A stretch of 64,000 bases of DNA from Schoenoplectus triqueter (lineage: Eukaryota; Streptophyta; Magnoliopsida; Poales; Cyperaceae): the NCBI GenBank assembly GCA_964058805.1, contig CAXKVV010000282.1, positions 372,001 through 436,000 on the forward strand, written 5' to 3'. The first letter of the stretch is position 1; each line of letters begins with the position of its first letter. Below are positions 13,901 through 23,300 of this stretch, one piece after another. Made by a program: the position numbers and the translations under genes. The notes under the pieces were generated by a model. The model was not told the DNA's origin. It saw only the letters and a program-made list of their open reading frames with translations, and ran no database searches.

Positions 13901-16168
13901 TCAGAGCATGTGACGGCGAGTTCGATATATTTTCACCTTAGTGATGGACGAGATCACAAATGACATACATGGAGATATTCCTTAGTGAAGAACCTACATC
14001 AAGGGTCAGCATTGAGTCCATATATTTTCACCTTAGTGATGGACGAGATCACAAATGACATACAAGGAGATATTCCTTGGTGTATGCTCTTTGCTGATGA
14101 TGTGGTGCTGATTGACGAGAGCAGAATTGAAGACAATCAGAAATTAGAGTTGTAGAAACAAACTATAGAATCGAAAGGTTTTAGACTCAGATGACGGAGA
14201 TGTCAGTTCAGCGGGGAAAACTCAGATGACGGAGATGTTAGTTTGGATGGACGAGTAGTACCCATGAATGACACATTTCGGTATTTGGGATCGATGTTGC
14301 AGAGTGAAATAGAGATCGATAAAGATGTTAGTAATAGAATAATAGCTGGATGGGTAAAATGGAGACAAGCATCTGATGTTCTTTGTGACAAGAAGGTCCC
14401 AAACAAACTAAAATGCAAGTTGTACAGGATGAGGATTAGACCTGCAATGATGTATGACGCAGAATGTTGGGCTACAAAAGGACAACACGTCCAGAAGATG
14501 AATGTAGCTGAAATGCGGATGTTGCGTTGGATATGTGGCCACACAAGGGAAGATCGAATCAGAATGATGATATTAGGGATAAACTTGGGGTAACACCAAT
14601 TCAAGGGAAGTTAGTCCAACATCGTTTGGTCATATCCAACAAAGACCTCTTGAAGCACCAGTACACAACGGTATTTTAAGTCGTCCTGAAAATACAAGAA
14701 GAGGAAGAGGTCGACCGAGACTGACATGGGAGAAAATAATAAAAAGAGATTTGAAGGAATGAAATATACCCAAAAAGGTTGTTTTGGATATGAGTGCTTG
14801 GAAGATGGCGATTCATATACCTGAGCTATGATTTAGGAGTTAGAGTCTAATAGTAGAGTTATAGACTTCATATTCTTAGATTTTTAGAATTTTAGTATTT
14901 ATAATTTAGAAATAGATTTTAGAAATAGAATTTTAGGATTTAAAATTAGGTTTTAAAATAAGATTTTAGGATTTAGAAATAGGTTTTATAACAGAGATTT
15001 ATTGTACTATTATTATTATTGCTATTACTATTAACATATCATCATCATCATTATTTATATATTATTATTATTATTATTTTATTTATTTATTTTCTTTTTA
15101 TTTCATCATATTCATTATTATCACTGATATTTGAGATCTTTGATCTTATACTTTCTGATTGAGTTTCATTTCTAGCCTATCTCAATTTATTTGGGATTAA
15201 AAACTTTGTTGTTATTGTTTAATCTTTGGTGTATACCTTGCCTGATCATGTCACAATTGTTTTCAGGGGAACCACCCTGATGATGGCCTACCTGTTGTAT
15301 TGACACTTTCAAAACCTGGCTTTCATGTAAAACATAGAAGTATTATTGCACCAGTACCTAAGGTATGTATTTTTGCTTTATAATTGTCATATTGATCTAT
15401 ATTTATGTCTTTCACAAATTAGCACATTTTCGCAAATGATTATACAGCTTTCAATTTCTGTTAGTACCCAATTTGTACTGAAATAACTTGTAAGTACTTC
15501 CTGGCTATTACATGTTACTTGGTTGAAGCAAAATGTATCAGCTGTCTCGGCACATTTTTTTTTATTCCTTTTTTTCCTTGAAACAAGATTCAACAACAGA
15601 ATCTTCCAATTAGTTATAAGTTGGCAGCCCAACATTCAAATATTGCCCGCTTGGTTTTAGTATTACATTTTTTAGCTTCGAAACAAGAATGGCTGGCTGT
15701 TTTGAGGGAAAGGTTATAAAGTTAGCATAATGGCTTGTAATCATACTACTGAGGTGTCATTGCCAAGTAGTGCAAAAATGCTGGCCGGTAATAGCAAATT
15801 TGAGGATTGTTGGGTCATTAAAATAACAATACTCAATATATTTTTGTCAGCAATAAACTTAATTGTGATTTGAGACCAATTTCAGATTTGATATTATGTT
15901 GAGTTAAAATTGAACAGTTGAGGACTAAATGGGGTTTCTCAAGATCATCTTCATGCAGTTTCTTAGAAAGTCCTTTTACCGTTTAGCAATAGCAAAAGAC
16001 TAATTGTTGCAAAAAAATGATTTACAGCATTATGACCCGAAGGAGATAACGCTTGAGATTGGATTGAGGATCCTTCAGAGTAAAAGAGCAAAGCATCTCG
16101 GCCGCCGGAAGAATGGCCAATCTATTAAGCCCCAGTTAGATAAATTCCTTTCGGACCAATTAACTTGA
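1933..16168 (+). CDS. Bacterial-type (type IA) DNA topoisomerase I, organelle-targeted
   Basis: Type IA enzymes relax negatively supercoiled DNA by cutting one strand through a tyrosine. Exons: 1933-2058, 2203-2298, 2421-2613, 3159-4122, 4538-5171, 5355-5441, 5554-5600, 7141-7250, 7514-7614, 7911-8003, 8256-8339, 8465-8548, 8645-8713, 8851-8910, 9037-9108, 9344-9451, 9570-9646, 9882-9965, 10589-10703, 11125-11211, 11468-11533, 15267-15362, 16028-16168. All phases agree and give 1197 aa. An in-frame ATG at 2215 would give 1151 aa. Both N-termini are Arg/Ser-rich and lack acidic residues apart from one Glu, as in transit peptides. A Lys/Ser-rich extension (about aa 140-385) precedes the TOPRIM domain (from about aa 389, with VVVVESATKAK and DPDREGEA). 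The catalytic Tyr lies in LITYMRTDG (about aa 693). A CPTC...C...C zinc finger (about aa 1000) and C-terminal repeats follow. It matches the plant family typified by Arabidopsis At4g31210. The penultimate intron carries a LINE. Confidence 0.93.
2203..2298 (+). other. Alternative translation start of the topoisomerase within exon 2 (ATG at 2215)
   Basis: The ATG at 2215 has G at +4 and opens directly into an Arg/Ser-rich leader, MALQIRSLF followed by more basic residues. The same exon, entered through the acceptor after 2202, is in frame with the upstream leader that starts at 1933. Transcription starting inside the 144 bp first intron would therefore produce a shorter precursor with a different targeting sequence. 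Which start is used cannot be told from the sequence. Confidence 0.55.
2390..2406 (+). repeat. Poly(C) tract of 17 in a topoisomerase intron
   Basis: A 17-C run sits 14 bp before the 3' splice site of the 2299-2420 intron, so it forms much of that intron's pyrimidine tract. Further C runs lie at 9974-9989 (16), 10433-10449 (17) and 23845-23857 (13). Confidence 0.9.
4218..4242 (+). repeat. (GGGGT)n potential G-quadruplex in a topoisomerase intron
   Basis: Five G-runs of four or five, separated by single T bases, lie in the 4123-4537 intron on the coding strand, directly after a T-run. This fits the classical four-run quadruplex pattern with one-base loops and could form in DNA or pre-mRNA. 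Any effect on splicing is inference. Confidence 0.85.
5815..5898 (+). mobile_element. 3' tail remnant of an RTE-type LINE
   Basis: The segment matches the 3' end of the LINE at 11580-15219: both contain 'gtttcatttctagcctaycy', then 'caatttatttgggat', and finish in short TTG-type repeats. Here the TTG repeat is at about 5882-5897. Only the last 85 bases or so of the element are present, a heavily 5'-truncated insertion in a topoisomerase intron. Confidence 0.75.
6091..6238 (-). mobile_element. 5'-truncated L1-type LINE tail with 12-bp target duplication
   Basis: A T-run near 6108 is followed by 'gaagtagcaggcgaatagtc' and 'atttcattaataaa', the reverse complement of a common plant L1 3' end with its poly(A). 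The segment is flanked by perfect 12-bp direct repeats, 'tattgtagtaag', at 6091-6102 and 6227-6238. The inserted DNA is 124 bp, in a topoisomerase intron and antisense to the gene. Confidence 0.8.
6435..6818. mobile_element. Inverted-repeat element, family A copy 1 (MITE-like)
   Basis: The ends are nearly perfect inverted repeats ('ggggagggatcacttgac' against 'gtcaagtgatccctcccc'). The interior is also foldback, with 'gatagtccatcaaagaccgt' on one arm and 'gatggactatcaaacaat' on the other. It lies in the 5601-7140 topoisomerase intron. Copies 2 and 3 are at 44545-44933 and 49450-49844. There is no transposase ORF, and no target duplication is visible for this copy. Confidence 0.8.
10090..10337 (+). 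repeat. Tandem direct duplication of about 120 bp in a topoisomerase intron
   Basis: Two successive blocks share 'gttatgtgtcarcaaggcat', 'ctgctatggcaattaaaata' and 'gtgatcaagctggtaccagt' in the same order. The first runs about 10090-10205 and the second about 10213-10337. Differences are few, so the duplication looks fairly recent. It does not touch coding exons. Confidence 0.8.
11580..15219 (+). mobile_element. Degenerate RTE-type non-LTR retrotransposon (LINE)
   Basis: The element lies inside the 11534-15266 topoisomerase intron, in gene orientation. An endonuclease domain is readable from about 11975 (NVGSLT, CVQETKW, DLNGNVG), followed by reverse transcriptase (GPDDIPIEVW, NYRGIKLMS, QFGFMPGRST, VDLEKAYDKIPR, HQGSALSPYIFTLV, FADD at 14090-14101). 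The 3' end has an ATT-type simple repeat, a conserved 'caatttatttgggat' block and a TTG-type tail. Several in-frame stops break it (for example near 11995, 12396 and 13618), as does an internal duplication, so it is dead. The C-terminal motifs and repeat tail fit the plant RTE clade better than L1. No clear target duplication was found and the 5' boundary is approximate. Confidence 0.88.
13925..14082 (+). repeat. 63-bp internal direct duplication in the LINE reverse transcriptase
   Basis: Bases 13925-13987 and 14020-14082 are nearly identical and are offset by 95 bp. The second copy sits in its expected place in the palm-domain sequence; the first interrupts it. A second short direct duplication ('ctcagatgacggagatgt') occurs at about 14187-14238. 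Confidence 0.85.
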
Positions 16169-16600
16169 TCCCCACTGCTTATGTTGTTAGCTCATATGTG
16201 AAGATGGTAATTATTTTGCTGGAGAGTTAAAAGAAGAAGGGTCCTTTTCCAAGTGAACCAGTGAAGAAAAATTGGTGTCTTCTTTTTCAAAATTCATTTG
16301 TTCTTTTTTGTTATAAATTTTGGTATTTTATAAGTTAGAAATTACAAGTTCATTCTTAGAGGCAATAAAGCCAGGAGAAGTCATTATTCATAGGTTGGAA
16401 ATATAAGGTGAACTTACTATATTTTAATAAGAAATGGACTGGGAGAGATTTCGCAAAAAAAAAAAAATAGTTTCAAAGAATGGATAAGTTGTCGACTTAT
16501 AGAATGTACAACATGCATTTTTTTTCTTTTATGTAATAGCAGAAAATTACCTTAGAATGTACATTGTTGCTGAGTTCAAATTGTAGGGTGAGTATTCTAT
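16164..16600 (+). other. Topoisomerase 3' untranslated region (putative)
   Basis: After the stop at 16166-16168 the sequence becomes T-rich. An AATAAA hexamer at 16364-16369 is a plausible poly(A) signal. The end of the transcript cannot be fixed from sequence alone. Confidence 0.4.
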
Positions 16601-16825
16601 AGAGTACTCTACAATAATAACAATAAAATCTTTAATCTCAAATAAATTAGAGTAGGATAAAAATGAAACTCATTACGAGAGATTTTAAATATCAATGATA
16701 ATTATGATGATGATGGAAATAATAATAATAAATAAATAAATATATAAAATAAAAATAAAATAAAAATGATGATGATAATGACGATGATAATATGATAATC
16801 ATAATGATAATGATGCTAATAATAT

Positions 16826-16856
<31 letters not shown>

Positions 16857-17408
16857 TAGTATAATAAATTTATATTATAAAATATATTTCTAAATCCTTA
16901 TTTATAAATTTTAAGATCCTAAAATTTAGGAATTGAAAAATTAAAAATTTGAAATCTATAATTCTATTATTAGATCTAACTCCTAAATCATGATTCTGAT
17001 ATATAGATTATCATCTTTCAAGCACTCCTATCAAAAATAAGTTTTTTAAATATATTTCATTCTTTCAAATATTTTTTTATTGTTTCCTCTCATGTCGACC
17101 TCTTCCTCTTTTTGTGTTTTCAAGACGACTTAGAATATTACTATATATTGATGCCTCAAGAGGTGTTGTCTTTTTCAGCTACACTTATCTTCTAGATGTG
17201 TTGTCTTTTTGTAACTCAACACTATACGTCATACATCATAGCGGGTTTAGTTACTGTACTGTAAAACTTGTCTTTTAATTTATTTGAAACATTTTTATAA
17301 TATAAAATATCAATTGTTTGTCTTCATTTCACCCATCCTATTTTTATTTTATAACTAACATCTTCATTAATTCCTTCGTCACTCTACAAATTTTCTAGAG
17401 TACTCTAC
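16600..17408 (-). mobile_element. Inverted, 5'-truncated RTE LINE copy with 13-bp flanking repeat
   Basis: The reverse complement matches the 3' part of the LINE at 11580-15219 from about LINE position 14295 to its end. It includes the conserved 'aaataaatt' tail block, the ATT-type repeat, the 'catgtcgacctcttcctctt' block, and an internal deletion joining the regions near 14540 and 14633. It is flanked by identical 13-bp sequences, 'tagagtactctac', at 16600-16612 and 17396-17408, the expected product of target-primed insertion. It lies between the convergent topoisomerase and mTERF genes. Confidence 0.82.
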
Positions 17409-18183
17409 TGTAGTGTAATTATCTGAACTCACTATAATCATCGAATTTGTACTATGAGCTGTCTGAATTTAATTTTCACCTTAGATTTAGATTTAGATTT
17501 ATGAGGTTCACTTAAATTCGGATACTATCTTCCAATAAAGTACTCAGTACTCTAGGGATTTGAATTCCAAATTGTACGAGGGAGTAATATTGGCCCCAAC
17601 TTACGAGATTTGTTTCTAACTAAAAAGTGAATTTCAAATAATTTTTGCTATCAGCATATAATTAGGATGTCCATTTACCGAATCTCGAGTAATACAGCTT
17701 TTGCCTTTCGGTGCTTTTCTTTCCTGGAATATCTATAACACTTAGTATTCAAGTTTCAAAATCACTAATTAGTTTCAACATGGGAAAAGTGACTACTCTA
17801 TTGTTGCATAAGCTACCAGAAATTAAGTTCTGTTAGAAACTACATTTGCTGTTAAATTGAATCGTTGGCAAAAAGGAATAATGTGATGATAGATAGTACA
17901 AGAAAACAACCCTTGTGAACATTGACCTGAGACTCAAAAGTAACATTACCTTCCAGCCACTATAAATCACAGCTACAATTTGAGTCAACTGGTAAAAAGA
18001 TACATACTAGGCCATATGAGAAAAGCCAAGGTCAATTCCCAAAAAGAAAAACTAGAAAAGGGGCAAAAAAAAATTATGCTCTTGGAGTTGTCTTCAGTCC
18101 TCGGTGTGACTTTAGTCAAATCATCAAGTGCAATAGAAAATGATTGCTACAGTTTCTCCTGAAAAGAGCAACAGTCGAACAAA
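17409..18183. other. Intergenic sequence between convergent genes
   Basis: No recognisable gene or repeat was seen here. It should contain the 3' UTR of the minus-strand mTERF gene. A 60-codon plus-strand frame at 17980-18162 is Lys-rich and shows no domain, so it was not called. Confidence 0.4.
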
Positions 18184-19362
18184 TTAAACTGATACTTTCC
18201 TACCACCAGCAGCAAAATAAGCATCAGTAAGCTCTGGCACATCCTTCCTATATGGATCTACACATTTCTCAAGGAAGCCCTTTTCTGACAAATTACATGC
18301 AGAAGCCAAGCTATAAGTTCCCTTCAGTCCCTTTTCAGCCAGGATGGTTAACACATGATGTCTTGGCACCAATCTTTTTTCAATGCTATATCCTACCAGT
18401 ATAGGCTGATAAGCTATGCTTCTCGGCTCAAGCTTGGCCTTTTGGATGAGAAAATTCATATTTGATTTTATCTTCTCATCAGAAAAACTAAGTATATAGG
18501 GAAATTTTCTGAAAGAAGAGTAGACCTCTTCATTTGACCATCCATATGTCATCTTGTAGAACTCCACCTTTTTTTGAATTTTATCTTTGCTGTAAGAACC
18601 TACAGCTCTTAACCCATGAATAAACATCTTGGAATCCCTTACAAGTCCCAGCTCCTCAATTAGCTCAATTGTCTGCCTCAAAGATTCCAAGTCTCTATCC
18701 ATACAGCGGTTTCTACACCTGATCAGGCAAACTATATCTTGATTCGACAATCCAAATTCTTTCAATAGACTAATATTGGGGGCAGTATGCTTATCAAAAT
18801 CACGTGACATCAGCACATGGATGTGCGGAACAATGCTCAACAAACCCCGGTCGCCATCACCAACAAAATCTCTCCAGAACAGGAGCCGTGGCAGAATGCT
18901 TTTCATTAAAAGTACACGTGGATTGTATCGAATCAACTGAACCAGTAGTTCTCCAGAGAAACCGTTTTGAACCAATTCATGCACATTTGGTTTCAGGGTC
19001 TTATCCAAATTGGACCTCAGAAGATTGGGTTGGAACGAAACAACAGCCTTAATCTGGGTATCTGATAAGCCAGTATCTCTCAGGAACTTTATCACTGCAT
19101 CAGGCCGGTCCCGAGATTTGATTGCCGTGAGGCCTCTCGTGGATGCCGTGAGCGCTCGATCAAGAGAGAAACCTAAGGTGGAGATGAGATACTCAGCTAT
19201 AAAAGGCAGTTCCTTCTGTGGCCGGGAAGGAGGTTGCGTTGCCGTTGAGAGATACTGTCGAAGGAGAGGTCTCAGGAGCGCCAGATGGTGATGCTGGCGG
19301 TTGTCAAGAGGAGATGGAGAGAAGCAATGGGAGAAGATTCTCCTGGCGAGGAGCGAACACAT
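18184..19362 (-). CDS. mTERF-family organelle protein
   Basis: This single-exon gene gives 392 aa from the ATG at 19362; codons upstream of it open with TTG rather than ATG. Plant mTERF proteins bind nucleic acid in mitochondria or chloroplasts and act in organellar transcription, splicing or ribosome assembly. The N-terminus (MCSLLARRIFSHCF, then RPLLRQYLSTATQ) is basic and Ser/Thr-rich, as in a mitochondrial presequence. The body contains repeated helical units with the family's proline-led pattern, for example GLSDTQIKAVVSFQPNLL, GELLVQLIRYNPRVL and SNEEVYSSFRKFPYILSFS. Absence of introns and about 390 aa are usual for the expanded At5g07900/At1g21150-like group. The exact orthologue cannot be named. 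The gene converges on the topoisomerase gene. Confidence 0.92.
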   Translation of the reverse strand: MCSLLARRIFSHCFSPSPLDNRQHHHLALLRPLLRQYLSTATQPPSRPQKELPFIAEYLISTLGFSLDRALTASTRGLTAIKSRDRPDAVIKFLRDTGLSDTQIKAVVSFQPNLLRSNLDKTLKPNVHELVQNGFSGELLVQLIRYNPRVLLMKSILPRLLFWRDFVGDGDRGLLSIVPHIHVLMSRDFDKHTAPNISLLKEFGLSNQDIVCLIRCRNRCMDRDLESLRQTIELIEELGLVRDSKMFIHGLRAVGSYSKDKIQKKVEFYKMTYGWSNEEVYSSFRKFPYILSFSDEKIKSNMNFLIQKAKLEPRSIAYQPILVGYSIEKRLVPRHHVLTILAEKGLKGTYSLASACNLSEKGFLEKCVDPYRKDVPELTDAYFAAGGRKVSV

Positions 19363-19479
19363 GGTGCACCGATTGGAAAGTAGATGGCGACAGCGCAAAT
19401 GGTGCTGCTGACAGTGCGTTGAGAGGAAAGAGCAGGTTGGACACTGGTTGGAGAGGATTTCCAGGAGAGTTTTTTTTAC

Positions 19480-19500
19480 CTAAAACCCTAGGGTCGAGCA
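19480..19500 (-). promoter_or_regulatory. Telo-box-like motif upstream of the mTERF gene
   Basis: On the minus strand an 'accctagggtttta' sequence lies about 120 bp upstream of the mTERF start, and another 'aaaccctag' is on the plus strand near 19705. Such short telomere-like motifs are common near start sites of plant housekeeping and organelle-function genes. The regulatory role is inferred from motif likeness only. Confidence 0.3.
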
Positions 19501-20324
19501 ACCGCCTCTAAAGAATTTTTTTTGGTGCGGAGTTCGCAGATAAACTTAGATGGTCTGTGATAAATTTAAATATGAATTTTAATGTATAACAAATTTATTA
19601 TTGTTAAATCGTTGGTTGATAATTAAATGATTTACAGAAATAAAAACTATATAACTCTATCCGTAGAGAGAGCTCTTCAAAGAATATCTTTGAATACCGT
19701 TCCAAACCCTAGTAATCAACTCGCTATTATCGTCAGTCCAATTTAAATATAAATTATTATTCATATTAATAACATTTTAAATTAAATAAAATAAATTGGA
19801 TGATGACTGATGAGGTACCGAACAAATTTGATTGAATGAAATAAAATCATTTTAATAATAACAGGACGGTTGACATCTCCCAAACATTACCCTTTCCAAA
19901 TGGTTCGTCTAGGAGCTCAATCTAATCTAAAGTTTGTCTAGGAGCTCTTCACGCGCCTTATTCTTTTGAAATTCATACATATCTTTCAGATCCCTTAATC
20001 TATTTTTATCCTTGAATAATTAAATTCATAATACAAAAGAGTCTCCTGCCATAAAAAAAAATGTCGTCGACAATTTAATTTAAAAATTGTACACAAGCTC
20101 TTCAGGCCGGTAGCATCTCTTAGATTCAACCGTGAATCATTGTAACAGAGAGCTAGAAGAGTGAAACACTGAAACTGGGCCTAAAAGTTCCATTCACACA
20201 TAAGAAAATTTTGCACGTAAGATGTGCCTGCAAAATAAATAATCATTTACAATCTTGCTATGGAACATTAAGGCTGAAGTGATCCAAGTTGAACTGGCAT
20301 TTGTCTATAAAATTTTGGACGATC
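19501..20324. other. AT-rich intergenic region
   Basis: No gene was recognised. The right part should hold the 3' UTR of the minus-strand kanadaptin-like gene. A short direct repeat of 'attaaaggtaaata' appears at about 20498-20555, inside the last intron of that gene rather than here. Confidence 0.4.
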
Positions 20325-23300
20325 TCAATAGCCGAAACGCTCATTCAATCTTGTGCGCCCATCGCCAGTTTGACCTGACACCATAAAATTCATTAATTCA
20401 ACATTAGTTTTGGTCTTGATGAAAAACGACATCATGATTATTTTATCTTGTACTGAAGTACTGAACTAAGAAAACCTGAAATATTAATAAATAATATTAA
20501 AGGTAAATAAATAATAATGTTAATAAATATTAAAGGTAAATATTAAAGGTAAATAAAACCGTTAGACAAACAAGGTGGCAATCAGGTCAGCTCCTTAACC
20601 AGACAATTGGCAATGAAAAAACGAGCAAAAAAAAAGGAATACTTCACAAAGTACTGTAATACTTGTATTACCTTCAGGAGGGACCCACGCTTCATAGTCT
20701 GAGCTTTCAAGGAAATCAGGTCTGGAAGGCCCCAAAACCCGTTTTTCTTTTTTGCTTTTCTTCCCCTTGTTATCATCATCTTCTAACTCATCCAAGGTTT
20801 GATACCCTCTCTCATGCTTGAGCAAAAGAGCAACCGCATCTGCAACTGAGCTTTCAGGCTCAGTTTTAGGTGCTTTTGTATCCTTATTGTCATTACCAGA
20901 ATTCTCACTCTGAATGGGTTCTTTTCTCTTTCTCACTATAAGACCAGGCTTAGCTGCTTCAATCTCATTTAGGTTACCTGATTGAGACAGAAGCACCGCT
21001 TTTCTATCTTTGTAATCCACAAAAGCATCACTTTCTTCTTTTTCCGTGTTTTCAGATTGCACCTCATTTGCCTCAGTTTCCGTGCTAACCCTGACAGCAC
21101 CAAGCCATTGGGGCTTAGGTAAGGTAAATTTTGAAGCTGATTTCTCTTTTTCTTCATGTTCTATTTCTTTGGGAGGATTGGAGGGTTCCTTTAATACATC
21201 AGAAGGTTCTTTGGGTTCTTTGACTGGTGTTACATCACGTCTCTTGGGTTCTTTGAATTCTGCTGCACTAGCAGGTTTCTTAGGTTCCTTGAATGTTTTT
21301 GGAGCAGTAGGTTTTTGGGGCTCTTTAAATGGACCTTTTTCAGATGGTAATTGCCGGGATGCTTTAGCGAGTTCTCTTTTCTTAGCGGCATCTTCCATTG
21401 GATCAGCTATTTTGAGAAGATATGTAACTTTCTCCATCTCAGCGTGGAGATCACCAAGCTCTTTCTCAACTCGTGCAACCTTCTCATGCACTGTGATGTA
21501 AATAAATTATGTTATCAAGGTTGTACTCAACAAGCTCTGATGATAAAAAAAAAGAGGACTACGGGTCCAAAATTAGAGAACAAAAAACCAAGATCTATGA
21601 GAAATATTCAAGTGCATTTGCAACATCAGGAGACTCAAAAGCTACTGTTTGTGCACTTGTCATTACTTCATATACTGCAAGAACTAGGTAATGATGTTAA
21701 AAGCTAAAAAGATCCAGGTAGTGCAATTAGGGGCAAAGGGGGGAAGATTAATTAAGAAGTGTCAAGCAAACCTAAGTGAGAAGAAAGCCCAGTCATATAA
21801 GCATCAAGATCATCTCCATCTTCATTTTTGCTGCCTCCAGTGGATGCCAATTGATTTTTCTCATCTTCAAGTGATTTTTGTTTCATTTCAATCTCATTAA
21901 TGATAAAATCTCTTTTGTCTAGAAGTGTATCGGCTGTCTCCACTGCTTGTAGTTCACCACCAGATGGTTTCTTCCTTTTCTTAGTTCGATCATAGAAGTC
22001 ATCCTCATCACTGTTAAGTTCAGGTTTACATTTTGTCAATATCTAAAAAAGGAACAAAACCCACCTTAACAGAGTGTCTGCATGTTTTAAGGTTTTTACT
22101 TCACTCAACCATTTCATTTACATCACTGAACCTATTGCTCCTGAAGCATGAAGTTCAATAAAGAACAAAGTGTTATCTTCCACCCCAAAAAATGGATAAT
22201 ATATCATGCTATTCATGCATGACTGAGCTACTACTAAAAATAACCCTAAGTACAGGATTAAAAGAAAAAAACTGTTGAGTTCTAATCAACATAATAAGTA
22301 CAGCATGTTTACAACATACCTGCAAAACTTGAGCTCTTACAATTTTGGTCTACAAGTAAATATAAGCATACAATGTATCCCTCAGTTGCATTGACACATT
22401 ATAAATGTAATTTGAAAAACACTATACCTGATGACAGCATCGTCTTCTTCCTCAAAAGCTCCTTTCTTCTTACTGTGAGTTCCTTTCCCAGTACGAGCAC
22501 CTACACTTTCCCTAATACTCTCATTCAATGTTTCCTCTAGGTTATCCAGCTCCTCCATTAACTGTATTCAAACAATGATTATCAATAAGCTTCAAGCTTA
22601 AAATTTGAATCAGCTGATTTGGTGTTGAACAGGTCCCAGGTTAAATTTATCTTGTACAATGGAGTTGCCTAAAAAAGTTGGATGCAATAGGAGTAATTTG
22701 AAAGAAGCAGAAATAAAGGACAAATAAAGCTCCCATGTTTTATTCAACTGACATATCTTGAAAGCAATACAAGCAAGAACTCACCTGAGTGATTCCTAGT
22801 TCATTTCTTGCAATCTGAGTTTGTTGACCTTGAGTCAACCCACCTTGGCTTATATCCTTTGCTCTAATTGCATCTATCTCTTTCTTCATGTGCGCAACCT
22901 GACTTTGAGGATCACTATTAGAGTTAGGAGAGAGAGAATTACAGCTTTGAGCAGGGAGATTATGATTTTTTTTATCAATAATGAATTGATATAGAACCAT
23001 ACCTTTTCGATTCTCTTTACTATTTTGCTCTTGGTTTTCTCCTGCCGTTCAGTTAGCTGCCCCTTGTAGGTTTGCCAGGTTATTTCATCAACATCAGCCT
23101 ACAAGAATGCAATATTAAAAAAATAGAGCAGAGGAGAAAAGTAAAAACAAGTTCAATAGAAAAATTGTACACACAAAAAAATTTACCTCAGGAGTTTCCT
23201 CAATGGCATCCTCATCCATGCCCCATGAGATACCATCTGCAAGAGAAGCTTCCCTTCTGGCGCGGGCAAGTGATTCTTCACGGTCCCTCATCTCTTCCCT

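Noticed and set aside
13219..14593. Separate genes from the reverse transcriptase frames
   Set aside because: They are broken pieces of one degenerate LINE, not independent genes.
11560..15235. Target-site duplication of the large RTE LINE
   Set aside because: Only a weak match ('tcttggt' against 'tctttggt') was seen at the edges, too short to claim.
19363..19398. Upstream extension of the mTERF reading frame
   Set aside because: The first codon of the extension is TTG; the first ATG is at 19362.
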